Part shown: one piece after another, positions 43,256-52,237 of the stretch | Numbering within the stretch: the stretch's first letter is position 1 | Layout: each line of letters begins with the position of its first letter | Assembly: GCF_002951835.1 (NCBI RefSeq) | Contig: NZ_CP019448.1 | Coordinates: forward strand, 1,550,001-1,614,000 | Length of the DNA: 64,000 nt | Source: Simonsiella muelleri ATCC 29453 | GTDB taxonomy: Bacteria > Pseudomonadota > Gammaproteobacteria > Burkholderiales > Neisseriaceae | Reading direction: 5' to 3' | Position numbers and translations under genes: made by a program | Notes under the pieces: model-generated | Databases searched by the model: none | Told to the model about the DNA's origin: nothing | The model's input: the letters and a program-made list of their open reading frames with translations, nothing else

Positions 43256-43306
43256 AAAAAATGTTCAGGCTGCCTATTTAATCATTGAGGCAGCCTGAAC
43301 ATTTTT
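43256..43306. terminator. Perfect inverted uptake-sequence terminator
   Basis: AAAAATGTTCAGGCTGCCT and its exact inverse AGGCAGCCTGAACATTTTT face each other around a 13-base loop between two converging genes. A- and T-runs on either side let it work on both strands. Confidence 0.9.
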
Positions 43307-43321
43307 GCTGGCATCTTGAAA

Positions 43322-44263
43322 TTAATCACAAGACGTTTTCGGTTTACTGGCAAGAATGTTGATGATTTTGCGTTTTGATTTTTCAGGCAATTTTTCTTCT
43401 TCATCGTTTTGGGGTGTGAATGAAACGGTTTCGCTATCAAATGCTAAATCGCCGCCGTGTTTCAAATTTTGCCCACGTTCTAATCCAACAAAATCAAATA
43501 ATTCTGTATCTGCCAAATGCGATGGCACAACATTTTGTAACGCAGAAAACATGGATTCAATACGCCCCGGAAAACGCTTATCCCAATCTTTCAACATATC
43601 GCCAATCACTTGACGCTGCAAATTTGGCTGTGAACCGCACAAATTGCACGGAATAATGGGGAACTTTTTTAATTCAGCATATTGAATCAAATCTTTCTCT
43701 TTCACATAGGCAAGCGGACGAATTACAATGTGTTCGCCATTGTCTGATACCAACTTAGGTGGCATTGCTTTGAGTTTGCCCCCGTAAAACATATTCAAAA
43801 ACATTGTTGCCAAAATATCATCGCGATGATGTCCGAGTGCGATTTTGGTGCAGCCTAATTCTTTGGCTGTGCGATACAAAATACCGCGTCGCAAACGGCT
43901 ACACAATGAACAAGTGGTTTTGCCTTCTTCTAGCACACGCTTAACGGTGGAGTAGGTATCTTCTTCCACGATTTTGAATGGCACGCCGATGCTGGCTAGG
44001 TATTCGGGTAAAACGTGTTCGGGAAACCCAGGTTGTTTTTGGTCCAAATTCACGGCAATGACTTCAAAATCAATGGGTGCGGACGCTTGTAATTGGCGCA
44101 AAATATCCAGTAGGGCGTAGCTGTCTTTACCACCTGACAAACACACCATGATTTTGTCGCCGTTTTCAATCATATTGAAATCGTTGATGGCATGACCTAC
44201 GGCATGACGTAGGCGTTTTTGTAATTTATTGTTTTCTAATTCAGACTTGGTTTTTCTGGACAT
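43322..44263 (-). CDS. ttcA: tRNA-cytidine(32) 2-sulfurtransferase
   Basis: From ATG 44263 (MSRKTKSELENNK) the protein has 313 residues. The PP-loop SGGKDSYALLDIL binds ATP and the cysteines in CSLCSRLRRG and CNLCGSQ carry or bind the iron-sulfur cluster. It thiolates cytidine 32 in certain tRNAs. A TTG four codons upstream is the alternative start. The C-terminal tail is acidic then basic and longer than in E. coli. Confidence 0.93.
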   Translation of the reverse strand: MSRKTKSELENNKLQKRLRHAVGHAINDFNMIENGDKIMVCLSGGKDSYALLDILRQLQASAPIDFEVIAVNLDQKQPGFPEHVLPEYLASIGVPFKIVEEDTYSTVKRVLEEGKTTCSLCSRLRRGILYRTAKELGCTKIALGHHRDDILATMFLNMFYGGKLKAMPPKLVSDNGEHIVIRPLAYVKEKDLIQYAELKKFPIIPCNLCGSQPNLQRQVIGDMLKDWDKRFPGRIESMFSALQNVVPSHLADTELFDFVGLERGQNLKHGGDLAFDSETVSFTPQNDEEEKLPEKSKRKIINILASKPKTSCD

Positions 44264-44427
44264 GATGTTTCGCAATTTTATTTAGATTAAAGTTCAATTA
44301 TAAAACAAAGGCAGCCTGAAACTTTTACAAAATCTTTAAAAACGAAAATTTCAAAATTTTATCTAAATTGATACATTTAAATTTTAATTTTTGATTTTAG
44401 CTAAAAGCAGAGGTTTAGCCTAAAAGT

Positions 44428-44469
44428 GTAGTCGTTTAAAATAAAAAATAGGACAACGCAGTATTATTT
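44428..44469. repeat. Truncated family B repeat overlapping the marC stop
   Basis: TGTAGTCGTTTAAAATAAAA followed by ACAACGCAGTATTATTTT matches the ends of the copy at 30662-30759 with most of the middle missing. It reaches the 3' end of the marC-family gene. Confidence 0.55.
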
Positions 44470-45128
44470 TATCGCAGCATCGGGAATAAATCCTTTAAAC
44501 CCGTTACCACAATTTCTACCGCTACCGCCGCTAACAAAATCCCCATGACGCGATTCATGATGGTTAAACCTGTCTCGCCCAAAAATTGGCTGATTTTGTT
44601 TGCTAATAGTAGTGAAATCAAACAAATTAACGCAATCAAACCACCAGCCACCATCACCAAACCCAAATCTAACCAAGAGTGTGCCGATGATGTGTAAATG
44701 ACTACCGTAGAAATGCCACCTGGCCCAATCATCATGGGAATCGCAATTGGCACGACCGCCGTGGAAATGAGTTTGCTGCGGTCAATTTGTTCAATGTGAA
44801 TTTCGTGGTGTTCGCTGTCGCCGATGGTGGGTTTGGCTATGTTATCGCCACCACTCATCATGCTGACCGCAATCAAAAACACCAAAATGCCCCCACCCAC
44901 ACGAAATGCCCCCGTACTGATGCCAAATAAATGCAAAATAAAATTACCTGAAACCGCAAATACCGCAATCGTAACAAACACACTAAACGATGCAATTTGC
45001 GCCACTTTTCGGCGATCTTTGGGTGTGTATTCACGTGTCAAATCCAAATAAATTGGCAATGCGCTGAATGGATTAATCAGCACCATAAACGCCAAAATAA
45101 TTTTACCAATTTCAACTTGTAGTTGCAT
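44469..45128 (-). CDS. MarC family integral membrane protein
   Basis: The 219-residue protein has six hydrophobic segments and the MarC/NAAT motifs FMVLINPFSALPIYLDLT near the start and PIAIPMMIGPGGISTVVIY in the middle. MarC was once tied to multidrug resistance, but that was not upheld; transport function is unknown. It follows purB on the same strand with a terminator-like inverted DUS pair between. Confidence 0.88.
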   Translation of the reverse strand: MQLQVEIGKIILAFMVLINPFSALPIYLDLTREYTPKDRRKVAQIASFSVFVTIAVFAVSGNFILHLFGISTGAFRVGGGILVFLIAVSMMSGGDNIAKPTIGDSEHHEIHIEQIDRSKLISTAVVPIAIPMMIGPGGISTVVIYTSSAHSWLDLGLVMVAGGLIALICLISLLLANKISQFLGETGLTIMNRVMGILLAAVAVEIVVTGLKDLFPMLR

Positions 45129-45151
45129 GATTCGTGCCTTAAAAATAATTT

Positions 45152-45193
45152 GATTTTTCAGGCAGCCTGAACATAAAGGCAGCCTAAAAAATC
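45152..45193 (-). terminator. Inverted uptake-sequence terminator after purB
   Basis: GATTTTTCAGGCAGCC at 45152-45167 pairs with GGCAGCCTAAAAAATC at 45179-45193 with one mismatch near the middle; it follows the purB stop on the minus strand. Confidence 0.75.
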
Positions 45194-45203
45194 AAAAATT
45201 GAA

Positions 45204-46574
45204 TTAAATGCGTTTTGCTAATTCAATTGCTTTGCCGATGTAAAGTGCGGGTGTTAAAGCCAATAATTCGGTTTTTGCGTTGTCGGGAATCGCCAGATGA
45301 TTGATGAATGATTTCAGTTTTTCGGGTGTGATACCGTCTTTGCCACGTGTCAATTCTTTTAATTGTTCGTAGGCATTTGGCACCGCGTAACGGCGCATCA
45401 CGGTTTGGATTGGCTCGGCTAATAATGCCCAATTTTCGTCTAAATCCGTTGCCAAAACTGGTGGATTCACTTCCAATTTGTTTAAACCGCGTAAATGTGC
45501 CGCCAAGCCCAAAACTGTGTAACCCACGCCTATACCCATGTTGCGCAAGACGGTGCTGTCGGTCAAATCGCGTTGCCAACGGGAAATCGGTAATTTCTCC
45601 GATAAAAAACCCAAAATCGCATTTGCCATGCCCAAATTACCCTCGGAATTTTCAAAATCAATTGGATTGACTTTGTGTGGCATCGTGGATGAACCCACTT
45701 CCCCTGCTTTTACTTTTTGTTTGAAATAACCCAATGAAATATAACCCCAAACATCGCGGTTGAAATCAATCAAAATAGTATTTATTCGGCTGATGGTTTG
45801 GAAAAATTCAGCCATGTAATCGTGCGGTTCAATTTGAATGGTGTAGGGGTTGAATGTTAAACCCAATGATTTTTCAACAAAATTTTGGCAATGTTGCTCC
45901 CAATTTACATCAGAATAGGCGAGCATGTGTGCGTTGTAATTGCCAACTGCGCCATTGATTTTACCTAAAAATTCTTGTGAGGCTAACTGTTTGATTTGGC
46001 GTTGTAAACGGTATAAAACATTTGCCACTTCTTTACCCAAAGTGGTGGGCGTGGCAGGTTGTCCGTGTGTGCGCGACATCATTGGAATCTCTGCTAATTC
46101 ATGCGCTAATTGTTGCAATTTTTCGCTAACTTTGGCTAGTTTCGGTAAAATCACATTTTCGCGTGCTTCTTTCAACATCAAAGCGTGCGACAAATTATTG
46201 ATGTCTTCCGATGTGCAAGCAAAATGGATAAATTCATTGACTGCTTGAATTTCCTGATTGTTTTTAAAACGATTTTTCAGCCAATATTCAATCGCTTTGA
46301 CATCATGATTGGTGGTTGCTTCAATCGCTTTGACTTCGGCAGCATTGTCTAAATTAAAGTTGGCGATGACGGCATCAATTTCAGCAATCGTGCTGCCTGA
46401 AAACATGGGTACTTCACGGATTTTGGGCTCTGCGGACAAGGCCTTAAGCCATTCCAGTTCCACGCGAACACGTGCTTTCATTAAACCAAATTCTGAAAAA
46501 ATAGGGCGCAAATCTTCTACAGATTGAGCATAACGCCCATCCAATGGAGATAGAGCAAAAATAGGGTTAATCAT
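45204..46574 (-). CDS. purB: Adenylosuccinate lyase
   Basis: The 456-residue enzyme of the fumarase/aspartase superfamily carries the signature GSSTMPHKVNPIDFENSEGN, with the flexible catalytic loop, and TSEDINNLSHALML and SRTHGQPATPTTLGKE. It acts twice in purine synthesis, splitting SAICAR and adenylosuccinate; purC, which makes SAICAR, is in the same window at 60096-60953 but not linked. Start MINPIFALSPLDGRY is standard, with AGGAAA upstream. Confidence 0.95.
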   Translation of the reverse strand: MINPIFALSPLDGRYAQSVEDLRPIFSEFGLMKARVRVELEWLKALSAEPKIREVPMFSGSTIAEIDAVIANFNLDNAAEVKAIEATTNHDVKAIEYWLKNRFKNNQEIQAVNEFIHFACTSEDINNLSHALMLKEARENVILPKLAKVSEKLQQLAHELAEIPMMSRTHGQPATPTTLGKEVANVLYRLQRQIKQLASQEFLGKINGAVGNYNAHMLAYSDVNWEQHCQNFVEKSLGLTFNPYTIQIEPHDYMAEFFQTISRINTILIDFNRDVWGYISLGYFKQKVKAGEVGSSTMPHKVNPIDFENSEGNLGMANAILGFLSEKLPISRWQRDLTDSTVLRNMGIGVGYTVLGLAAHLRGLNKLEVNPPVLATDLDENWALLAEPIQTVMRRYAVPNAYEQLKELTRGKDGITPEKLKSFINHLAIPDNAKTELLALTPALYIGKAIELAKRI

Positions 46575-47122
46575 TTGTTTTTCCTATATAAAGTTTGATG
46601 AAGGGTTTCAGGCTGCCTTTTGAGTAATCTGTCTTTTATAATCTAGTTAATTGATTAATTGTATTAAAATAACTTCAAAAACAATGAATAAAAAATCGCA
46701 TCAGTTTAGCATAAATAAAGATGGCTTTGGAGTGATGGGGTACGATAATTTATTTCACGGTTATTTTGGGCGTTAAAATTACCAATTTTTGCAGAAATTT
46801 AATCATTTGGGTCTCTACCGCTTTTTTGTTAAAAAACGTGTATTTCTGTATTGAAAATATGCATCAGTGGATGATGTTGGTTTATGTTTTTGCTTTAACT
46901 TTAAAATAATTATTTGTGCCTAAAAAATCAGCTTCGTGCCGTTATAAGACTGCCTGAAAAAATCTATGTCATGATTTTTTTACCACAAACCTATTTTTAC
47001 GTTGGAAAGTCCGCATAAAATTCAGTATAATCACGCAAATTCATGTTAATTATAACTGAAGCATTAACACAATAATTGAAGCATTAACACAAACCGACCG
47101 AACATGGCGAGGCAACCCCAAA
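46575..47122. other. Intergenic region upstream of cytochrome c5
   Basis: About 550 AT-rich bases between divergent purB and the cytochrome gene. One uptake sequence near 46605-46618 and degenerate ones (about 46951) are visible, plus a 20-base tandem repeat at 47057-47096. I see no open frame and no convincing FNR box. Confidence 0.5.
47057..47096. repeat. Two tandem copies of a 20-base unit
   Basis: TGAAGCATTAACACAA occurs at 47057-47072 and 47077-47092, 27 bases before the cytochrome start. The second copy ends close to the likely RBS (GGCGAGGC at about 47107-47114). Confidence 0.7.
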
Positions 47123-47971
47123 ATGAATTCATTTAAAAACAAACAACAAGGCTCAGCATTAACCAATTTGGTAGGCGGTATCGCCATTTTGGGAATCAGC
47201 GTATTTTTGTTAGCAAAATTAGCCAACAGTGGTTATTCAGCTGATGTGGATCTAGTAACCGAAAATGCAACTGCCACGCGAATTATGCCAGCAGGTAATT
47301 TAAAATTAGGCGATGGCGCAGAACCTGGACAACGGACAGGCAAACAAGTGTTTGATAAAGTATGTTTCCAGTGCCACGCAGCAGACAGTTCAACCGCATT
47401 TTCGCCTAAAATGACTCACAATGCAGATTGGGCGCCACGCATTGCCAAAGGTTTGGATACGTTATTTAATAGTGCATTACATGGCTTTACGGGTCAAGGT
47501 AACATGCCCGCCAAAGGCGGTGCGACTGATTTGACTGATGATGAAGTCAAACGCGCTGTTGTGTATATGGCAAATAATTCAGGTGGCTCATTCCCTGAAC
47601 CTGTGGCAGGTGGTGCCGCGTCAGCTCCTGCCAGTGCATCTGGTGCAGCGGTTGCAGGTCAGGCTGAACCAGAAAAAAATACAGAAGTAGCAGCAGCCGA
47701 TGATGGTCAAGCCAAAGCTAATTTTGAAAAATCTTGTCAAGCGTGTCATGCAGCTAATTCGGCTATTCCGAATGCACCTAAATTGGGTAATAAAGACGAT
47801 TGGGCACCTCGCATCGCGCAAGGCAAAGATACTTTGTTTAAACACGCAATTGAGGGTTTCACTGGTGCGAAAGGTGGTGTGATGCCACCTAAAGGCGGTT
47901 CTGCTTTAAGTGATGATGAAGTGAAAGCCGTGGTAACTTATATGGCAAATCAAGCTGGTGCGAAATTCTAA
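47123..47971 (+). CDS. cycB: Di-haem cytochrome c5
   Basis: The 282-residue protein has an uncleaved N-terminal membrane anchor (LVGGIAILGISVFLLAKLA) and two cytochrome c domains with haem sites CFQCH and CQACH. Each is followed by the distal Met region (GNMPAKGG and GGVMPPKGG). The domains are joined by an Ala/Ser/Glu-rich flexible linker (about 155-185). This is the layout of the neisserial di-haem c5, which passes electrons from the bc1 complex to terminal reductases and oxidases. The pairing partner cannot be told here. Symbol follows the neisserial name. Confidence 0.88.
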   Translation: MNSFKNKQQGSALTNLVGGIAILGISVFLLAKLANSGYSADVDLVTENATATRIMPAGNLKLGDGAEPGQRTGKQVFDKVCFQCHAADSSTAFSPKMTHNADWAPRIAKGLDTLFNSALHGFTGQGNMPAKGGATDLTDDEVKRAVVYMANNSGGSFPEPVAGGAASAPASASGAAVAGQAEPEKNTEVAAADDGQAKANFEKSCQACHAANSAIPNAPKLGNKDDWAPRIAQGKDTLFKHAIEGFTGAKGGVMPPKGGSALSDDEVKAVVTYMANQAGAKF

Positions 47972-47989
47972 TTTTCAGGCTGCCTGAAG

Positions 47990-48019
47990 ACAGGGTAGGT
48001 TTTTAACCTGCCCTGTTTT
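47990..48019 (+). terminator. Terminator after cytochrome c5
   Basis: ACAGGGTAGGTT pairs with AACCTGCCCTGT around a TTT loop, followed by TTTT. Confidence 0.88.
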
Positions 48020-48110
48020 TCGTATTTTAAAAATAATTTTTCCTTAAAAATCAATTAATTAACTATATATTGAAAAGATTGTTTCATGTGAAACATTGTA
48101 AAAATAAAAG

Positions 48111-48959
48111 ATGAATCCATTAATATATTGTCAAGAAAAAGCCCAGTCTAGTGGCTCTAGTTTTTTAGCAGGTTTCCGATTTTTACCCGAACAACAAAAA
48201 AATGCCATGATCATTCTATATGCGTATTGTCGTGAATTAGATGATGTCGTTGATGATTGTTTAGATATTAATATTGCGCGTCAAACTTTGGCATGGTGGC
48301 GACAGGATTTGGATAAAATATTCACGCAAAAGCAACCTGAACACCCTATTAATCAGGCTTTATGTGAAATTGTAGATATGTTCAGTTTGCCAAAAGATGA
48401 ATTGGAAGATATTATCAATGGTATGGAAATGGATTTACACCATGTCCGTTATCAAAATTTTACAGATTTGCAATATTATTGCCATCGGGTCGCTGGTGTG
48501 GTGGGGCGTTTGATTGTGCGAATTTTGGGATTTTCGGAAAATCAAACACTTGCGTATGCAGATAAATTGGGGTTGGCGTTGCAATTGACCAACATCATTC
48601 GTGATGTGGGTGAAGATGCACGAAATGGACGCATTTATTTGCCACTTGATGAATTGGCGCAATTTGGTGTTTCACAAGAAAGCATTTTGTCATATCAACC
48701 TAATCAATCATTTGAAAAATTAATGGATTTCCAAATTATGCGTGCGCGTGAAACCTATCGTGTAGCAATGTCATTGCTGCCTGAAAAGGACAAAAAACGA
48801 CAAAAAGTGGGAACAGTGATGGGCGGTATTTATTATGCGTTGTTGGAAGAAATTGCGCGTGATGGTGGGGCTAATGTGTTGAAATATAAAATTAGAATTC
48901 CCAGTCCGCGAAAATTTTGCATTGCAATGCGGGTTTGGTTATTTGGATTTAAGCCATGA
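48111..48959 (+). CDS. hpnD: Presqualene diphosphate synthase (HpnD-like squalene/phytoene synthase)
   Basis: The 282-residue protein has both Asp-rich substrate motifs of trans-prenyl head-to-head synthases: YCRELDDVVDD and LTNIIRDVGEDARNGRIYLP, with SSFLAGFRFLPEQQKNAM at the start. HpnD makes presqualene diphosphate from farnesyl diphosphate. The next gene, hpnE-like, overlaps it by four bases (ATGA), so both are coupled. HpnC, which turns presqualene diphosphate into hydroxysqualene, is absent here; the assignment to HpnD over HpnC or phytoene synthase is by neighbourhood and length. Confidence 0.82.
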   Translation: MNPLIYCQEKAQSSGSSFLAGFRFLPEQQKNAMIILYAYCRELDDVVDDCLDINIARQTLAWWRQDLDKIFTQKQPEHPINQALCEIVDMFSLPKDELEDIINGMEMDLHHVRYQNFTDLQYYCHRVAGVVGRLIVRILGFSENQTLAYADKLGLALQLTNIIRDVGEDARNGRIYLPLDELAQFGVSQESILSYQPNQSFEKLMDFQIMRARETYRVAMSLLPEKDKKRQKVGTVMGGIYYALLEEIARDGGANVLKYKIRIPSPRKFCIAMRVWLFGFKP

Positions 48960-50224
48960 AAGTAGCGGTAATTGGTGCAGGTTGGGCGGGTTTGGCGGCG
49001 GCGGTGCGATTGGCTGAAATGGGTGTGGAAGTGGTGCTTTTTGAAGCAGGGCGCGTGGCTGGGGGGCGAGCACGGTCGCTGGAAGCGAATGGTTTTGCGA
49101 TGCTGGACAATGGTCAACATTTGCTGATTGATGGTTATGCGGCGGTTTTTGAATTGTTGCGGCGAATTGACGTGGATGCGGATGCGGTTTTTGCGCGAAC
49201 GCCTATGCGTTGGTTGATGGCAGACGGTTGGCAGTTTCAGGCAGCCTGTTTACCTAAGCCTTTGAATGTATTGGTTGGCTTGTTGCGTGGAAAGAATGCA
49301 AGTTTGTCTGAAAAATGGCGATTGTTGTGTGATTTATTGGCATTGTCGTGGTGGCAGAGATTGGGTTCTGGCGATAAATCGGTGGCGGATTTTTTGGCGC
49401 AACGTCGGGTATCGGCAAAATGGCGTGATGAATTTTGGCAACCTTTGGTATGGGGATCATTAAATACACCTTTAGAATCAGCCAGTTTGCGTATTTTGGC
49501 GAATGTATTGGCTGATGGTTTGGGGTGTGATTTTTGTTTAGCAAAAGGAGATTTGGGCGCATTATTGGTTAATCCTGCATTGCGAAAACTGGCGGATTTA
49601 GGGGGACGGTTTGTGGCACAAACTCGGGTAGAACAGTTGACGCAAATTAATCATAAATATTTGATTAAAAATGAAAAATTTGATAATGTAATTGTGGCGG
49701 TTGCGCCTTATCATGTGGCGGGTGTGTTGCCTGAATGGGGGAGGGCAGATTTTCAGGCTGCCGAAAAGGATTGGTATTATCATGCCATTACAACGGTTTA
49801 TCTGAAATATTCTCAAGAAATTCAGTTGCCTGCCATGATGACGGGGTTGGTGTATGGTACAGCACAATGGCTAATTGACCGAAATTATTTAAATGGAAAT
49901 AATGAAATAGCCGCGGTTATCAGTTTGTCCGAACAATATGGCAGCCTGAAAGCCGATGAATGGGCAGCGAAAATTCATGCCGATGTGTTGCGCGTGTCGC
50001 CAAATTTGGAAAAACCTATTGCATTTCAAGTGATTACAGAAAAGCGTGCCACCACTGCTATTGCCATCAATCGTGTGCCATTTAATCAAAACTATTTGAA
50101 CAAAAAAGGTATTTTTTTGGCTGGCGATTATTTGAGTGAGCGTTATCCTGCTACTTTGGAAGCAGCGGTACAAAGCGGTTTTCAGGCTGCCTTGATGTGT
50201 TATGCAAAAAATTCAGCAACTTAA
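48956..50224 (+). CDS. hpnE: Hydroxysqualene dehydroxylase (HpnE-like FAD oxidoreductase)
   Basis: The 422-residue protein starts with the dinucleotide motif VAVIGAGWAGLAAAVRLAEMG, then AGRVAGGRARSLEANGFAMLDNGQHLLIDGY, typical of HpnE and other amine-oxidase/phytoene-desaturase-like enzymes, and ends with FLAGDYLSERYPATLEAAVQSG. HpnE reduces hydroxysqualene to squalene with FADH2. It overlaps the hpnD stop. The pathway product may be squalene or a related C30 lipid. Two in-frame uptake sequences encode QAA and YGSLKAD. Confidence 0.83.
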   Translation: MKVAVIGAGWAGLAAAVRLAEMGVEVVLFEAGRVAGGRARSLEANGFAMLDNGQHLLIDGYAAVFELLRRIDVDADAVFARTPMRWLMADGWQFQAACLPKPLNVLVGLLRGKNASLSEKWRLLCDLLALSWWQRLGSGDKSVADFLAQRRVSAKWRDEFWQPLVWGSLNTPLESASLRILANVLADGLGCDFCLAKGDLGALLVNPALRKLADLGGRFVAQTRVEQLTQINHKYLIKNEKFDNVIVAVAPYHVAGVLPEWGRADFQAAEKDWYYHAITTVYLKYSQEIQLPAMMTGLVYGTAQWLIDRNYLNGNNEIAAVISLSEQYGSLKADEWAAKIHADVLRVSPNLEKPIAFQVITEKRATTAIAINRVPFNQNYLNKKGIFLAGDYLSERYPATLEAAVQSGFQAALMCYAKNSAT

Positions 50225-50370
50225 TGCAAAATGTTGCGTGGCAGAGCGTGAGTGTAGCAGTAATACGCCACGTTTCTGATTGAAATGAAAAAAACTTTCT
50301 CGGGCTGCCTGAAAATTGCTAATATATATAAATCTATGGTATTTTTGATTAATTTTTGTTTTAGGATTGA

Positions 50371-51102
50371 ATGAAAATGACTGAACAAGTCTTGCAGGAT
50401 AAAGTGATTTTGATAACCGGCGCATCGCAAGGACTGGGCGAAGCTGTGGCAAAAGCAACAGCATTGGCGGGTGCAACTGTCATTTTGGTGGCGCGAAATC
50501 AGAAGCGTTTGGAGAAGATTTATGATGAAATTGTGGCAAGTGGTGCGCCTGAACCTTATGCGGTGGTTTTTGATTTGATGAATGCAAAAGAAAATGAATT
50601 CAGTCAGTTAGCCGTAACCATTGCTCAAGCCACATCGGGAAAATTAGATGGTGTGGTGCATTGTGCCAGTCATTTTATTGCTTTGTCGCCGTTGGATTTT
50701 CAGACGATTGATGAGTGGGTAAGCCAATATCGCATGAATACGGTTGTGCCGATGGCGTTGAATCGGGCGGTGTTTCCGATGCTCAAAGAAGCGGCGGATG
50801 CGTCTGTGATTTTTGTTGGCGAGTCGCATGGCGAACAACCGCAAGCGTATTGGGGAGGTTTTGGTGCGTCTAAATCAGGTGTGAATTATTTGTGTAAGGT
50901 TACGGCTGATGAGTGGGAGCGTTTTGCGAATTTGCGTGCTAATGTATTGATTCCTGGTGCCATTAACTCGCCACAACGGATTCAAACTCATCCTGGTGAA
51001 ACCGCTCAAGAACGCAAAAATGTTGAAGACATTACACCAGCGTTTGTGTGGTGGTTGAGTCAACAAAGTCAAGGACACACGGGCGAAATTGTGTATCTGT
51101 AA
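50371..51102 (+). CDS. YciK-like short-chain dehydrogenase with Phe in place of the catalytic Tyr
   Basis: The 243-residue protein has the SDR cofactor motif ITGASQGLGEAVAKA and a FVGESHG segment at the place of the catalytic Ser. The active-site motif Y-x3-K, however, reads F164-G-A-S-K168 (in AYWGGFGASKSGVNYL), so the proton-donating Tyr is missing; Tyr160 four residues earlier could not keep the spacing. A non-catalytic or altered role is possible. The best match is the YciK group of unknown substrate. Two starts (50371 and 50377) are possible. Confidence 0.78.
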   Translation: MKMTEQVLQDKVILITGASQGLGEAVAKATALAGATVILVARNQKRLEKIYDEIVASGAPEPYAVVFDLMNAKENEFSQLAVTIAQATSGKLDGVVHCASHFIALSPLDFQTIDEWVSQYRMNTVVPMALNRAVFPMLKEAADASVIFVGESHGEQPQAYWGGFGASKSGVNYLCKVTADEWERFANLRANVLIPGAINSPQRIQTHPGETAQERKNVEDITPAFVWWLSQQSQGHTGEIVYL

Positions 51103-51131
51103 ACAAAACCGAAAGGGGATAAAACCCCTAT

Positions 51132-51168
51132 TTTTCAGGCTGCCTATTTTTCAGGCAGCCTGAAAATA
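51132..51168. terminator. Perfect inverted uptake-sequence terminator
   Basis: TTTTTCAGGCTGCCT and AGGCAGCCTGAAAAT face each other with a 7-base loop between the converging SDR and mrp genes. Confidence 0.85.
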
Positions 51169-51178
51169 TGTCAAACCA

Positions 51179-52237
51179 TTATTTTTGTGATTCCACGATA
51201 ATTTTGGGAAAACGGTTGCTAAAATCTTGCCCTTTGTCGGCAATTGCCAGCGCAACCGATAATGCAGCATCTTGATAAATTTGCGCAATTTTTTCATATT
51301 GTGCGTGCAAATTGCCAGCCGTGCCTGCGTCCATGGCTTCGCGTACAGGCAAACTCAAAGGCAATTGTCCCAATAATGGCACATTTAGTTTATTTGCCAA
51401 TTCTTTACCGCCATCTGTGCCAAAAATCGCTTCGTGGTGTCCGCAATGGCTGCAAATATGCACCGACATGTTTTCTAATACGCCCATAATCGGAATATTA
51501 ACTTTATTAAACATATCAATGGCTTTACGTGCATCAATCAACGCAATATCTTGTGGTGTGGTAACCACAATTGAGCCAGTTACGGGGATTTTTTGCGACA
51601 GAGTCAATTGAATATCACCCGTGCCAGGGGGTAAATCCACAAACAAATAATCCACATTATCCCATTGACTTTGAAACAATAATTGTTGCAACGCCTGTGA
51701 TACCATTGGCCCACGCCACACAACCGCTTGATCGGGGTCAATCAAAAAACCAATCGACATAACTTGAATGCCATCTGCATTTTGTACGGGAATCATTCGG
51801 TTATCTCGTTGTTGCGGTTGCTGCATCGCCACGCCTAACATGGTCGGTTGGCTGGGGCCGTATAAATCTGCGTCCAACACGCCCACACGTGCGCCCATTT
51901 TTGCCATGGCAGTTGCCAAATTGGCAGTGGTGGTGGATTTGCCAACTCCCCCTTTGCCCGATGCCACAGCAATAATGTTTTTCACCCCCTCAATGGTGGC
52001 GATGCCTGCCTGAACTTTATGCGCAAGAATGCGTTGACGAATTTCCAATTCAACTGATTGCCCAGTGTGTTGTGTGATTTGTTGGCGCAATTCATTGGCT
52101 AAAAACGCGGCAGGAAAGCCAAATTGCAAAACTACTTTCAGGCTACCTGAACATTCTTTAGCTGAAATCAAGGCTTTTTCGCTGCCAATGGTGCGGTTGG
52201 TGTGCGGAATGACGATGTTATTGATTATTTGATTCAT
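51179..52237 (-). CDS. apbC: Iron-sulfur carrier Mrp/ApbC (P-loop NTPase)
   Basis: The 352-residue protein has an N-terminal MIP18-like domain (to about residue 80), the deviant Walker A ASGKGGVGKSTTTANLA, LFVDLPPGTGDIQLTL, and the cluster-binding C-x-x-C in HICSHCGHHEAIFG. It carries [4Fe-4S] clusters to target enzymes. A variant uptake sequence AGGCTACCTGAA lies near its start and encodes part of the N-domain (CSGSLKV). Monocistronic. Confidence 0.92.
   Translation of the reverse strand: MNQIINNIVIPHTNRTIGSEKALISAKECSGSLKVVLQFGFPAAFLANELRQQITQHTGQSVELEIRQRILAHKVQAGIATIEGVKNIIAVASGKGGVGKSTTTANLATAMAKMGARVGVLDADLYGPSQPTMLGVAMQQPQQRDNRMIPVQNADGIQVMSIGFLIDPDQAVVWRGPMVSQALQQLLFQSQWDNVDYLFVDLPPGTGDIQLTLSQKIPVTGSIVVTTPQDIALIDARKAIDMFNKVNIPIMGVLENMSVHICSHCGHHEAIFGTDGGKELANKLNVPLLGQLPLSLPVREAMDAGTAGNLHAQYEKIAQIYQDAALSVALAIADKGQDFSNRFPKIIVESQK

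Noticed and set aside
44469..45128. MarC as a multidrug-resistance gene
   Set aside because: The name is historical and a resistance role is not supported for the family; only a membrane protein of unknown transport is claimed.
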